NCBI RefSeq assembly: GCF_003350005.1
Contig: NZ_QLKS01000002.1
Location: 558,001 to 622,000 of the forward strand
Length of the DNA: 64,000 nt
Reading direction: 5' to 3'
Origin: Psychrobacter proteolyticus
Lineage (GTDB): Bacteria; Pseudomonadota; Gammaproteobacteria; Pseudomonadales; Moraxellaceae
The notes under the pieces are model-generated. The model had not been told where the DNA came from. It searched no databases and saw nothing but the letters and a program-made list of their open reading frames with translations. Positions 35,742 through 44,719 of this stretch are shown here, in pieces. Both the position numbers and the translations under genes were made by a program. Position 1 is the stretch's first letter. Each line of letters starts with the position of its first letter.

Positions 35742-35781
35742 GAAGTGTAAGCAATTAAAAAGAAGTGTAAGCGGTTAAAAA
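35742..35781. repeat. 20-bp tandem duplication
   Basis: Two adjacent copies (35742-35761 and 35762-35781) differing at two bases (AA versus GG in the middle). It lies in the 92-bp gap between the kinase and phosphatase genes. Confidence 0.95.
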
Positions 35782-35818
35782 ATAGTATTTCGAGAAATAT
35801 AATTGAAGGCAATATTTT

Positions 35819-36583
35819 ATGACAACCATACTTTTAGCACGTCATGGTCAGGCCTCTTTCGGTCAAGAAAACTATGATCAACTCTCAGAGCTGGGCAGTA
35901 TTCAAGCAAAAATGCTGGGTCAGCACTACGCAGCCACACAGCGCCGTATAGATGTAATATTTACAGGTAATTTAGTCAGACAACAGGATTCAGCTCGCCA
36001 TTTTTGGGACTCTTACTATTCATCTTTGTATACTGGTAATAGAGGTGACGTACCTAGTTTGCCTGCAATTGATTTTGATCATCCCAATAGCTACATTTTG
36101 CCCCAATTTGATGAGTTTAACCATAAAGATGTCTTTATAAAATCAGCTACTGCCTCGGGTAATCTAGCTGATATAACGGCTGAAATCGCCAAAGCAGAAT
36201 CGCCAGCCACGCGACTGGCTGAGCTATTTGATCAATCAATGCAGCGCTGGCACGCTGGTGATAATGATCAAGATTATCTTGAAAGTTGGCCACAGTTTAA
36301 TGACCGTGCACAGCAAGCCCTTGAACAAGTGCGTACAAAGGTATCAAGTATGAGCTTGGATCAGGATAGCACGGTGCTGGTATTTACTTCAGGTGGCATC
36401 ATTGCTGCAATCACTGCACAGTTACTACGACAAGGCAGTGAGACAGCTTATCAGCTGAATAAAAGTTTGGTTAATACTGGTGTGACCTCTGTTACTTTAA
36501 AAGATAAGAGTACTCGATTGTTGTCTTTGAATGAGCATAGTCATCTTTTTTCTGAAGGTAAGCGCTTCGTGACATGGCGATAG
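35819..36583 (+). CDS. Histidine phosphatase-family protein
   Basis: Phosphoglycerate-mutase-like phosphatase of 254 residues. The catalytic histidine is in the N-terminal LARHGQASFG (RHG motif). FTGNLVRQQDSARHF gives the second Arg region, and VLVFTSGGIIAAIT takes the place of the usual 'SHGG' second histidine: here SGG with no His, as in several large proteobacterial members. A long insertion (residues about 65-130) precedes the second half. It follows the kinase gene and may act on a phosphorylated or CoA-linked intermediate, but this is context only. Confidence 0.85.
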   Translation: MTTILLARHGQASFGQENYDQLSELGSIQAKMLGQHYAATQRRIDVIFTGNLVRQQDSARHFWDSYYSSLYTGNRGDVPSLPAIDFDHPNSYILPQFDEFNHKDVFIKSATASGNLADITAEIAKAESPATRLAELFDQSMQRWHAGDNDQDYLESWPQFNDRAQQALEQVRTKVSSMSLDQDSTVLVFTSGGIIAAITAQLLRQGSETAYQLNKSLVNTGVTSVTLKDKSTRLLSLNEHSHLFSEGKRFVTWR

Positions 36584-36708
36584 ACATGTGTATGCTATAG
36601 CGAGGTCTTCTTTTTGCTGCCAATATCGTTCATGTTTATACTAACAAAAAATTGTCGCAAAGCTATATAAAGTAGCTCTGTTAAATGTCGATATACAAAG
36701 GACTGTAC

Positions 36709-37578
36709 ATGCAAAATAAATTAACAACATTGGTAGCTAAAAGTGCGCGCCATAGTAAAAACCAGATAGTGGGTGCGGTTCGACCTTCGAGTTATTTAAA
36801 AGACTTGAGTAAGCAGCAAGTAGGCAACGGTAAAACGGTACTTATCACAGGTGCCAGTTCAGGTCTAGGCGAAGGTATGGCAAGACTGTTTGCTAGCCTC
36901 GGCTACAATTTGGCCATATGTGCGCGCCGTACTGATCGTTTAGAGCATCTAAAATCGGAGATGATGGACAAGTATCCTGATATTCGAGTCGTATACCAAG
37001 CATTAGATGTGAGTGACTATGATTCAGTTTTTCAAGTATTTGATGGTTTTGCAGATGATTTCGGCAGCATTGAGCGAGTAGTGGTTAATGCCGGCATTGG
37101 CGATAGCCGCCGCATTGGTAAAGGGCATTTTGAAACCAATCGTCGCACTGCTGATGTCAATTTCGTAGCCGCACTAGCACAGTGTGAAGCGGCCATGAAT
37201 ATCTTCCGTGCTCAAAATAGCGGGCATTTGGTAGTGATATCGAGTATGTCAGCCATGCGTGGATTGCCTAGACACTTGACCACCTATGGGGCAAGTAAAG
37301 CGGGCTTGGCTCACTTAGCAGAAGGCATTCGAGCTGATATGCTTTTGACTAACCTTCCTATTAAGGTTTCTACCATCTATCCTGGTTATATTCGTACAGA
37401 GATTAATGAAGGCTCTAAGCCGTTGCCGTTTGAGGTCGATGCAGATACTGGAACCAAAGCGATTGTGGCGGCGATTGAGGCAGGGGTGGCTGAAGCGTGT
37501 GTGCCAAGTCTGCCTTGGTCAATAATCAGTCATGCAATGAAGCACTTGCCATTACAGGTAATGAATCGTATAAGCTAA
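36709..37578 (+). CDS. Short-chain dehydrogenase/reductase
   Basis: Classical SDR of 289 residues. Cofactor motif TGASSGLGEGMARLF, NAGIG, the catalytic Ser in VVISSMSAMRG and Tyr-x3-Lys in YGASKAGLAHLAEGI. ARRTDRL after the second strand suggests NADP preference. ATG 36709 is preferred over 36685 because AAAGGA (36698-36703) is five bases upstream. Last of the plus-strand cluster; it could oxidise or reduce a hydroxy/keto acyl intermediate of the same pathway. It ends in a strong terminator. Confidence 0.9.
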   Translation: MQNKLTTLVAKSARHSKNQIVGAVRPSSYLKDLSKQQVGNGKTVLITGASSGLGEGMARLFASLGYNLAICARRTDRLEHLKSEMMDKYPDIRVVYQALDVSDYDSVFQVFDGFADDFGSIERVVVNAGIGDSRRIGKGHFETNRRTADVNFVAALAQCEAAMNIFRAQNSGHLVVISSMSAMRGLPRHLTTYGASKAGLAHLAEGIRADMLLTNLPIKVSTIYPGYIRTEINEGSKPLPFEVDADTGTKAIVAAIEAGVAEACVPSLPWSIISHAMKHLPLQVMNRIS

Positions 37579-37609
37579 TAAGATTGGCTGTGTAAAGGCT
37601 AGATAGCAG

Positions 37610-37646
37610 GAAGCCCACTACAATCTAGTGGGCTTCTGCTTTTTTG
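37610..37646 (+). terminator. Intrinsic terminator after the SDR gene
   Basis: GAAGCCCACTA (37610-37620) and TAGTGGGCTTC (37626-37636) form an 11-bp perfect stem followed by a T run a few bases later. Confidence 0.88.
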
Positions 37647-37672
37647 TTTACTTTAAATTTGTAATGCGATTA

Positions 37673-39373
37673 TTACAATGTTTGAGGGTTATCTGACATA
37701 TGCTGCTCACGCAGTTTTTGGCGTAGTACCTTACCAACGTTACTTTTTGGTAGTTCACTAACAAACTCAATATGACGCGGACATTTATAACCAGTCAAAT
37801 TATCAAGCGCGAATTCTTTGATAACTTCTTTGGTGACATTGTTATCTGCAGGTACGATATAGATTTTAACTGCTTCACCTTGGTTTTCATCAGGAATACC
37901 AATTACTGCGCAATCGACGATACCATCACAATCGAGCATGACAGATTCGATTTCATTCGGAAACACATTAAAGCCTGACACCAATATCATGTCTTTCTTG
38001 CGATCCAGTAGGGTAAAGTAGCCTTTTTCATCCATACTAACGATATCACCAGTACGGAAATAACCATCGTGAGTAAAATCATTTGTATTGTCTGTATTGA
38101 AATAGCCTGACATAACGTTCGGACCTTTGATGCACATCTCACCTGATTGATGCATGCCAACACGTTCGCCGTTTTCGTTGATCACGATAATATCAACGCT
38201 AGGAACTGGGATGCCAATAGTACCGTTGAACTTACGATCAGTGATTACATTGGCAGTACCACCAGCCACCCCTTCAGTCATGCCCCAGCCTTCAACCATA
38301 GGACAGCCCGTCACTTCTAACCAACGCGCTGCTGTTTGTTCGGTTGCAGCCATACCGCCGGCCTGAGTGATACGTAATGAGCTAAAATCCAAGTCTTTAA
38401 AATTTGGTTGGTCAAGCAGACCTTTAAATAAAGTATTAACGGCAGGGAAAATATGGAAAGGCTGTTTCGATAAAGTCTTAATAAACCCTGACATATCGCG
38501 CGGGTTGGGTATCAACACGAAAGTATAACCTGAACGCATACCAAGTAGACTCAGCATAAATGCGAAAATATGATACAGCGGCAATGCCATCACCATATTG
38601 ATATATACCTCATTGATACCTGAGGTGACTGGACGATACCATGCTTCTGATTGCATAGCAGCGGAAACAACATTACGTTGCGTTAAAACGGCCCCTTTAG
38701 ATAGACCTGTGGTGCCACCTGTGTACTGCAAAATAGCCTTTTGTTGCATGGTGGTCTTTGATGCTTGAAACGATAAATTCTTGCCTTTTTTTAGAACATC
38801 AGGAAATTTAGTGACGTTATATTTAGGATCATTTAGGTTGTATTTAGGCACCAAACGTTTGACTTGACGAATAACGGTATTGACCAAAACACCCTTTAAT
38901 CCCATCATATCGCCCATTTTTGATAAGACTATACGCTTAATATTTGTCTCTTCAATAACTTGTTCTAAAGCTTGCGCAAAGTTATCAACGACAAATATAA
39001 CTTGAGCACCTGAATCGTTTAGCTGATGACGAAGTTCGCGGCCTGTATATAGCGGATTAATAGGCGTACAAACGTAGCCTGCACGTAAAATACCGATCAT
39101 CGTTGGGAGGTATTGTGGGACGTTTGGCATCATAATAGCCACCACGCTGCCTTTGGGTAAGCCTTGTGCTTGTAACCATGCTGCGACTGCAAGTGAAGCA
39201 TTATCTACATCACCATAAGTATGGGTCACACCCATACAGATAGTCATTGGATGCATACGAAAGCGGTTAAAACATTCTTCATACAACTCTATGAGACTTT
39301 CATATTGATCAGGATTAATCGTCTTGGGTACGTTGTCTGGATATTGAGCAAGCCAAGGTTTATCTACTGCCAT
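37673..39373 (-). CDS. fadD: Long-chain fatty acid-CoA ligase, first of two tandem paralogues
   Basis: Acyl-CoA synthetase that activates free fatty acids with ATP and CoA at the inner membrane, the entry step of beta-oxidation. 566 residues. AMP-binding motif LQYTGGTTGLSKGAVL, VEGWGMTEGV, and the hinge/C-terminal DRKKDMILVSGFNVFPNEIE with catalytic Lys in PKSNVGKVLRQKL. Nearly superimposable on the next gene upstream, including the MxxxKPWLxQYP start. It faces the acyl-CoA dehydrogenase cluster across a 95-bp gap. Confidence 0.95.
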   Translation of the reverse strand: MAVDKPWLAQYPDNVPKTINPDQYESLIELYEECFNRFRMHPMTICMGVTHTYGDVDNASLAVAAWLQAQGLPKGSVVAIMMPNVPQYLPTMIGILRAGYVCTPINPLYTGRELRHQLNDSGAQVIFVVDNFAQALEQVIEETNIKRIVLSKMGDMMGLKGVLVNTVIRQVKRLVPKYNLNDPKYNVTKFPDVLKKGKNLSFQASKTTMQQKAILQYTGGTTGLSKGAVLTQRNVVSAAMQSEAWYRPVTSGINEVYINMVMALPLYHIFAFMLSLLGMRSGYTFVLIPNPRDMSGFIKTLSKQPFHIFPAVNTLFKGLLDQPNFKDLDFSSLRITQAGGMAATEQTAARWLEVTGCPMVEGWGMTEGVAGGTANVITDRKFNGTIGIPVPSVDIIVINENGERVGMHQSGEMCIKGPNVMSGYFNTDNTNDFTHDGYFRTGDIVSMDEKGYFTLLDRKKDMILVSGFNVFPNEIESVMLDCDGIVDCAVIGIPDENQGEAVKIYIVPADNNVTKEVIKEFALDNLTGYKCPRHIEFVSELPKSNVGKVLRQKLREQHMSDNPQTL

Positions 39374-39999
39374 GATGAGCGTCCTTAAATATCGAAATAA
39401 GTTAAGGCTCTATAAAAAAGTAGTTACATCCATGTCAACAATTTACATTACTGCTCCCTGAGCAATAAACTGTTGAGTGTTATCCTATAATTATCACATA
39501 CTGCTAAAATACGGGGCCGTTATAAAGTTTGAGTTAACCGCAAAGTGCAAGAATCTAAAAAGGTTCGAACTGGTTATTGCTTTTGATAAAAACTGTCATT
39601 CTGAAATATTAGTAATTAAATAATTTAATTACTATAAAATGTAACGACAGAAATTTTAGTAACATATTTTGGCAATAAACTAACATAATTACAACCATAT
39701 TTGTTATTCTTATACAAGAACTTAATAGTTTAGGATTAAGTTTGCTAAATAGGAAAATATATGTTGAGCACTATAAAGCTTGATTAAAAAGATTAATAAT
39801 CTGTTTGATTGAACAACGATTATTTTCACTTGAAAAGCCTTACATAAATAAGTATAAAATGTTAGTGGGTGTATTTATATACAAGGAGAAAATTTTTAAC
39901 ATGCGAAAAAAGCACCTAACATTAAATATAAGGTGCTTTTCAACAAAAAATAATAAAACCTGATAATTTTTTTCTTGATTTTTTAAAGTTAATATTGAT
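39374..39999. other. Intergenic region between the two fadD genes
   Basis: 626 bp, very AT-rich. Contains the fadD-2 terminator (39906-39940) and presumably the promoter of the downstream fadD. A GGTTCGAACTGG stretch near 39564 looks like a tRNA T-loop but no tRNA folds around it. No supported ORF. Confidence 0.5.
39906..39940 (-). terminator. Intrinsic terminator of the upstream fadD paralogue
   Basis: AAAAGCACCT (39908-39917) and AGGTGCTTTT (39931-39940) form a 10-bp stem; read on the minus strand it is followed by TTTTTT. Confidence 0.85.
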
Positions 40000-41697
40000 T
40001 TATCTTTGAGGATGATCTGCTTGATGTTTTTCACGTAACTTTTGACGCAGTACTTTACCGACATTACTTTTTGGTAAGTCACTAACAAACTCGATATGGC
40101 GTGGACATTTATAACCAGTCAAATTATCTAACGCAAAATCTGTAATAACTTCTTTAGTCACATTATTATCTTCAGGTACCACATATATCTTGACCGCTTC
40201 ACCTTGATGGTCGTCAGGGATACCAATCACTGCACAGTCTAGGATACCATCACAGTCAAGCATCACAGACTCAATTTCGTTTGGAAAAACGTTAAAGCCT
40301 GAGACCAAAATCATATCTTTTTTACGATCTAGCAGTTTGATGTAGCCCTTGTCATCCATACTAACGATATCACCAGTACGGAAATAACCATCGCTAGTAA
40401 AATCATCACTACTATCTCTGTTAAGATACCCAGAAGTTACGTTAGGGCCTTTAATACATAGCTCACCCCCTTCGTTTAATCCTACATGTTTACCTTCTTC
40501 ATCAATGATAATGACATCTACGCCAGGAGCGGGCACTCCGATAGTACCATTAAACTCACGATTGGTAATAACGTTGGCGGTGCCAACTGCAACGCCTTCT
40601 GTCATACCCCAACCTTCGATCATTGCGCAACCAGTCACATCTAACCAGCGTTTGGCAGTTTGTTCAGTGGCCGCCATACCGCCCGCCTGTGTGATACGCA
40701 ATGAACTAAAGTCTAAATCTTTGAAGTTTGGGTTATCAAGTAACCCTTTAAAGAGAGTATTGACTGCAGGGAAAATATGGAATGGTTGCTTTGATAGGGT
40801 TTTGACAAATCCAGGAATATCACGAGGATTGGGTACTAGTATAAAAGTATAGCCTGAACGCATACCAAGTAGGCTAAGCATGAATGCAAAAATATGATAT
40901 AACGGTAGCGCCATCACCATATTAATATACACTTCGTTAATTTCTGACGTGATAGGCCGTGTCCATGCTTCTGATTGCATCGCTGCGGCCACAATATTAC
41001 GCTGTGACAAAATAGCGCCTTTTGATAGTCCTGTGGTGCCACCTGTATATTGCAAAAATGCTTTTTGGTCCAAAGACATGGTTGGTTGTTGAAAAGGTAA
41101 GCTTTTACCTTTTTTCAGCACATCAGGGAACTTAGTGACATGGTATTTGGGGTCGTTGAGGTTGTACTTAGGTACTAAGCGTTTGACCTGACGAATAATC
41201 GTATTGACCAAAATACCTTTTAATCCCATCATATCGCCCATTTTAGACAGGACAATACGTTTAATAGACGTTTCTTCAATGACTTGCTCAAGCGCTTGGG
41301 CGAAGTTGTCGACCACAAAAATTGCTTGGGCACCAGAATCGTTAAGCTGATGGCGTAATTCCCGCCCAGTATATAGTGGGTTAACAGGGGTACAAACGTA
41401 GCCTGCACGCAAAATCCCAATCATGGTTGGTAGGTATTGCGGAACATTTGGCATCATAAGAGCCACTACACTGCCTTTAGGTAGGTCTTGATTTTGCAGC
41501 CAAGCAGCGACCGCCAATGAGGTTTTGTCAATGTCGTTGTAAGTATGGGTCACTCCCATACAAATACTCATCGGATGACCACGGAAACGATCGAAACACT
41601 CTTCGTACAGTTCCATGATGCTACTATACCTATCCGGGTCAACAGTTTTTGGTACACCTGCGGGATATTGAGAAAGCCAGGGTTTGTTCGGCATCAT
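40000..41697 (-). CDS. fadD: Long-chain fatty acid-CoA ligase, second of two tandem paralogues
   Basis: 565-residue paralogue of the gene at 37673-39373 with the same ANL-family motifs: YTGGTTGLSKGAILS, EGWGMTEGVAVGTAN, DRKKDMILVSGFNVFPNEIE and SNVGKVLRQKLREKH. Long blocks are identical at the protein level while many third codon positions differ. The start at 41697 (MMPNKPWLSQYP) aligns with the paralogue's MAVDKPWLAQYP; the frame also opens at 41706, but AAGG there abuts that codon and is well spaced for 41697. It has its own terminator and so is probably transcribed separately. Confidence 0.94.
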   Translation of the reverse strand: MMPNKPWLSQYPAGVPKTVDPDRYSSIMELYEECFDRFRGHPMSICMGVTHTYNDIDKTSLAVAAWLQNQDLPKGSVVALMMPNVPQYLPTMIGILRAGYVCTPVNPLYTGRELRHQLNDSGAQAIFVVDNFAQALEQVIEETSIKRIVLSKMGDMMGLKGILVNTIIRQVKRLVPKYNLNDPKYHVTKFPDVLKKGKSLPFQQPTMSLDQKAFLQYTGGTTGLSKGAILSQRNIVAAAMQSEAWTRPITSEINEVYINMVMALPLYHIFAFMLSLLGMRSGYTFILVPNPRDIPGFVKTLSKQPFHIFPAVNTLFKGLLDNPNFKDLDFSSLRITQAGGMAATEQTAKRWLDVTGCAMIEGWGMTEGVAVGTANVITNREFNGTIGVPAPGVDVIIIDEEGKHVGLNEGGELCIKGPNVTSGYLNRDSSDDFTSDGYFRTGDIVSMDDKGYIKLLDRKKDMILVSGFNVFPNEIESVMLDCDGILDCAVIGIPDDHQGEAVKIYVVPEDNNVTKEVITDFALDNLTGYKCPRHIEFVSDLPKSNVGKVLRQKLREKHQADHPQR

Positions 41698-42155
41698 GGT
41701 TAGCATCCTTGCAATTTAATATAAGTTGAAGTTGTAAAAGAGAGCATTCATCAATCTATTAGTAGTACAAACCAATACTTATCTAAGTAGTATGTACTGT
41801 ATTTAATAGCATCCTTGGCTATTGACTAACTATTACCCATTTTTTGGTCAGTATAGTGTTTTACTTAATGATTCTTAATATGAAAGCTAAGTAAAACAAT
41901 TGAGTAGAAAGTATAGCAACGAAATAATGTTCGTTCTAAAATAATAGTCTACTATTCGCAACCAAATTATTAATAAAACAATACATTTAAGCAATACATT
42001 AGCACGAATAGGACTCAAAGCAATACTAGTAAGCGATACTGAGCAGTACATATATTAACTTAAAAGAATATATTGGCTTTGTTGCCGCATAAAGGGATTA
42101 CTATGTGACTAGCATTGGTCAGCTGACGAAATACAAACGAATATAGATGCCAAAA
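41698..42155. other. Intergenic region upstream of fadD-2 and downstream of fetB
   Basis: 458 bp, AT-rich, no supported ORF. The only recognisable string is GGCTTTGTTGCCGCATAAAG (42075-42094), reminiscent of the terminal repeats of IS903-type elements, but no second end or transposase is present. Confidence 0.4.
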
Positions 42156-42950
42156 TTATTGCGGTAAAATGAACTGTTTATGCTTATTAAAGAACCGTCG
42201 ATAGATAAGTAAGGCACTGATAGTGCAACCAAGCGTGCTGCTGACACATATCAGGAACATAGTGATTATTTGATAGCGTACGGCTTGAGTGGGATCGACG
42301 CCCGCTAGGATTTGACCCGTCATCATGCCTGGCAAGCTAACAATACCGACGACTAGCATAGAGTTCAGGGTTGGGGTCATGCCATTAGTGATAGCTGCTT
42401 TTATCTGCTCATGGACGGCTTCGAATGGCTTAGCAGATAGACTGAGCATCATCTCGATACGCCCTGATTGCTCATGAAAGGATTCAATCAATTGATTGCT
42501 CGTCAACGAAATAGCAGTCAGAGAGTTCCCTAATATCAGACCCAATATAGGAATAATGAATTGCGGTGTATACCAAGGCTGCACATTCAAAATCGCTATA
42601 ATCGCAATCGCCGTTACTAATATTGCTGAGATGCCGACTGCCAATAACGTATCTGTCAATAACCCTTTATAGCTGCGTTTAACGCGATTTTTGGCGGCAC
42701 TTCCTGCAATTAGAGTCATGACCGTTAAGATAAGTAGCACTTCATACCATTGTTCACGTGCAAAAATCCACGCCAGTATCAGCCCAATAAAGCTAAGCTG
42801 TATGATCGTACGAAGTGCCGCTATCAAAAGGGTCTTGCTTAGCTTTAAACGTAAGCGCCAAGAGATGAGTAATACAATGATAATTAGGCTGCTAGCAAGA
42901 GCGATATCACTATAAGTGAGAAAAATTTTCATATCATTCGTACCACTCAT
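42156..42950 (-). CDS. fetB: FetB-like ABC transporter permease
   Basis: UPF0014/YbbM family inner-membrane permease of about 260 residues with seven to eight hydrophobic segments. NSLTAISLTSNQLIESFHE, LSAKPFEAVHEQIKAAITNGMTPTLNSMLVVGIVSLPGMMTGQILAG split over two helices are the family signatures. In E. coli FetAB exports iron and protects against peroxide stress. ATG 42932 (MKIFLTYSD) is an alternative start. It is 132 bp downstream of the ATPase gene on the same strand. Confidence 0.9.
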   Translation of the reverse strand: MSGTNDMKIFLTYSDIALASSLIIIVLLISWRLRLKLSKTLLIAALRTIIQLSFIGLILAWIFAREQWYEVLLILTVMTLIAGSAAKNRVKRSYKGLLTDTLLAVGISAILVTAIAIIAILNVQPWYTPQFIIPILGLILGNSLTAISLTSNQLIESFHEQSGRIEMMLSLSAKPFEAVHEQIKAAITNGMTPTLNSMLVVGIVSLPGMMTGQILAGVDPTQAVRYQIITMFLICVSSTLGCTISALLIYRRFFNKHKQFILPQ

Positions 42951-43082
42951 ATGAGCTTATTTAGGAAGTAATTACAGTAGTAATAATACACGGTGAGGGT
43001 TGAAGTTATTAACGTGCTAAATTGTCTGAGCAACTAAGCGACGACTTAATCACTTGATTAAATATTCTTGTATAAAAGTTCT

Positions 43083-43940
43083 TCAAGAGTCTACGGTGAG
43101 CACACCGGCTTGCATATGCCAGTGTCTATTTGCCAAAGGCATGATATCTTTTGTGTCGTGAGTTATCCATAGGAGTGTGCGCTGTGCATCTGTGTGCAAC
43201 CAGTTGATAAGTAAGTTGACTAGCTGTGCTGAAGTGTCCATGTCCAAAGCAGCAGTTGGTTCATCTAGCAATAGAACTTTTGGACTAAGCTGCAATAGAC
43301 GCAATGTATTGATCAGTTGGCGCTCGCCACCAGATAAATGCTTGGCGTCCTGTTGCAAAAAATCTGCACTTCTATCCAAATGTTCAAGCTGAGCAACATG
43401 CCAGTCTGTGTCAAAAGTCTGCGACTGGTGAGCATGCAATTGATAAGGCATTTGTAAGTTTTCAAGGACACTGCCGTCTAACAACTGTGGGTGCTGAGCG
43501 AGTAGGGCAACTTGCTTGCGCCATCGTATAGGTGAAGTCTCATGAATATCGTGATAAACATCACTTGACGTGTCATTGCTCAAACGAACAGTACCGCTGC
43601 TCATGGGCAGTAATCCTGCCAATACTCGCAGCAGTACTGATTTACCGCTACTAGACGCTCCTGTCAAAACAGTGACTTGCCTTGACAATAGCATACCGCT
43701 CGCACCGCTTATTAGCGTTCGATCATGAGTTGATAGCTCTTTATTCAGTGAAGCGTCTGCGGTTAGCTTGCTTGTCCACTTTTGATAAATGCTAGACGGC
43801 ATAGAGATTTTATTCGAAGCTTCTTTGCTATTTTTAACGCTATGAGTACGTATCGTCCGTTGGCTATGCACCCATAGATTATCAAATTCAAGTAGTACTC
43901 TATCCGTATCTATGTTCATAGCAGTTCTACTGCTGACCAT
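43083..43940 (-). CDS. fetA: FetA-like ABC transporter ATP-binding protein
   Basis: ABC ATPase partner of the permease downstream. Walker A GASSSGKS at residues 94-101, Q-loop VALLAQHPQ, signature LSGGERQLIN, Walker B VLLLDEPTAALD and His-loop WITHD are all intact. The family normally has Walker A near residue 40; here about 50 extra polar residues (about 26-76) follow the first strand LLEFDNLWV. The start overlaps the thioesterase gene by 14 bp; an internal ATG at 43919 would remove the overlap. Whether iron is the substrate here is inference. Confidence 0.88.
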   Translation of the reverse strand: MVSSRTAMNIDTDRVLLEFDNLWVHSQRTIRTHSVKNSKEASNKISMPSSIYQKWTSKLTADASLNKELSTHDRTLISGASGMLLSRQVTVLTGASSSGKSVLLRVLAGLLPMSSGTVRLSNDTSSDVYHDIHETSPIRWRKQVALLAQHPQLLDGSVLENLQMPYQLHAHQSQTFDTDWHVAQLEHLDRSADFLQQDAKHLSGGERQLINTLRLLQLSPKVLLLDEPTAALDMDTSAQLVNLLINWLHTDAQRTLLWITHDTKDIMPLANRHWHMQAGVLTVDS

Positions 43941-44514
43941 TTACTTGCTCGTCAATAGCTTTTTGGATCGTAACGCGGAGTTTTTTTGGTACACGTATAG
44001 GACGCATTGGTGGGGTTGTCGCTGAAGTATCTGGTTTATCGCTGCCTATTTCGTCATTACTCATTGGCTCTGGTTTGACGAGGTTTTGTACGCAGGCAAT
44101 GACGATTTTGGTGCTGCTTAGTAGCTGGATATTATCTGTTTCGGTAGTACCATGATTCGGTAGGTTGCGATATATACTTTGATAAAATATGATGCTGGCA
44201 GGTTTTAGCTCCACTTTATCAATACGTACGCTAATTACCTCATCTAATAGAATGGCTCTTTTGTATTGCAAATCCGCCTGACTCACGACAAAATGCTGTA
44301 TTTCACCACTGTCAGTTTGCAAAAAATACCCATTTAAGCCCAGCTCAGTAAACCAGTCGCGTCGGCAGTTTTCAAAAAACACCAAATGATTGGCGTGATA
44401 GACTATACCGCCAGCATCAGTATGGTTAATATAGACGTTATAATCTTTAGCAAATAATGGTTTGATGTCATCATTCATGGCTGATGTCGTATTTTTTTGC
44501 TTAATTGTTGTCAT
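43927..44514 (-). CDS. Acyl-CoA thioesterase, YbgC/4-hydroxybenzoyl-CoA thioesterase family
   Basis: Hot-dog fold thioesterase hydrolysing acyl-CoA. The catalytic segment is YNVYINHTDAGGIVYHANHL with the Asp of the family, followed by FFENCRRDWFTELG. The usual length is about 135 residues; this has 195 because of a ~45-residue Pro/Ser/Thr/Asp-rich tail (LVKPEPMSNDEIGSDKPDTS) before a basic end. Translationally coupled (14-bp overlap) with the ABC ATPase gene. In other bacteria YbgC relatives associate with the Tol-Pal genes; that is not the case here. Confidence 0.87.
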   Translation of the reverse strand: MTTIKQKNTTSAMNDDIKPLFAKDYNVYINHTDAGGIVYHANHLVFFENCRRDWFTELGLNGYFLQTDSGEIQHFVVSQADLQYKRAILLDEVISVRIDKVELKPASIIFYQSIYRNLPNHGTTETDNIQLLSSTKIVIACVQNLVKPEPMSNDEIGSDKPDTSATTPPMRPIRVPKKLRVTIQKAIDEQVNGQQ

Positions 44515-44719
44515 AGTGATGCTCGATATTTTTAATAAGTATTGTTGAATAAAAGTGTTTCAGATAGACCAATAATAGATAGTGCTTATAATAGAGCTAC
44601 TCTAGCTCAAGATATCAGGCCATGCAACCGCTAGAAACGCTTACATTTGTTATCATAGCCGTTTATATTTCCCTCATTTATAGAGCGCTATATTCTAACC
44701 AATCAGTATAGGACAGTTT

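Noticed and set aside
39555..39580. Possible tRNA fragment (GGTTCGAAC)
   Set aside because: Only the T-loop-like string is present; no acceptor, D or anticodon arms can be folded around it.
39840..40088. 82-residue minus-strand ORF at the 3' end of fadD-2
   Set aside because: Overlaps the end of fadD-2 in another frame, spans its terminator and is Lys/Ile-rich as expected of AT-rich non-coding DNA.
42075..42094. IS903-like terminal sequence GGCTTTGTTGCC
   Set aside because: Only one end is present, there is no transposase and no matching inverted end nearby, so it may be chance.
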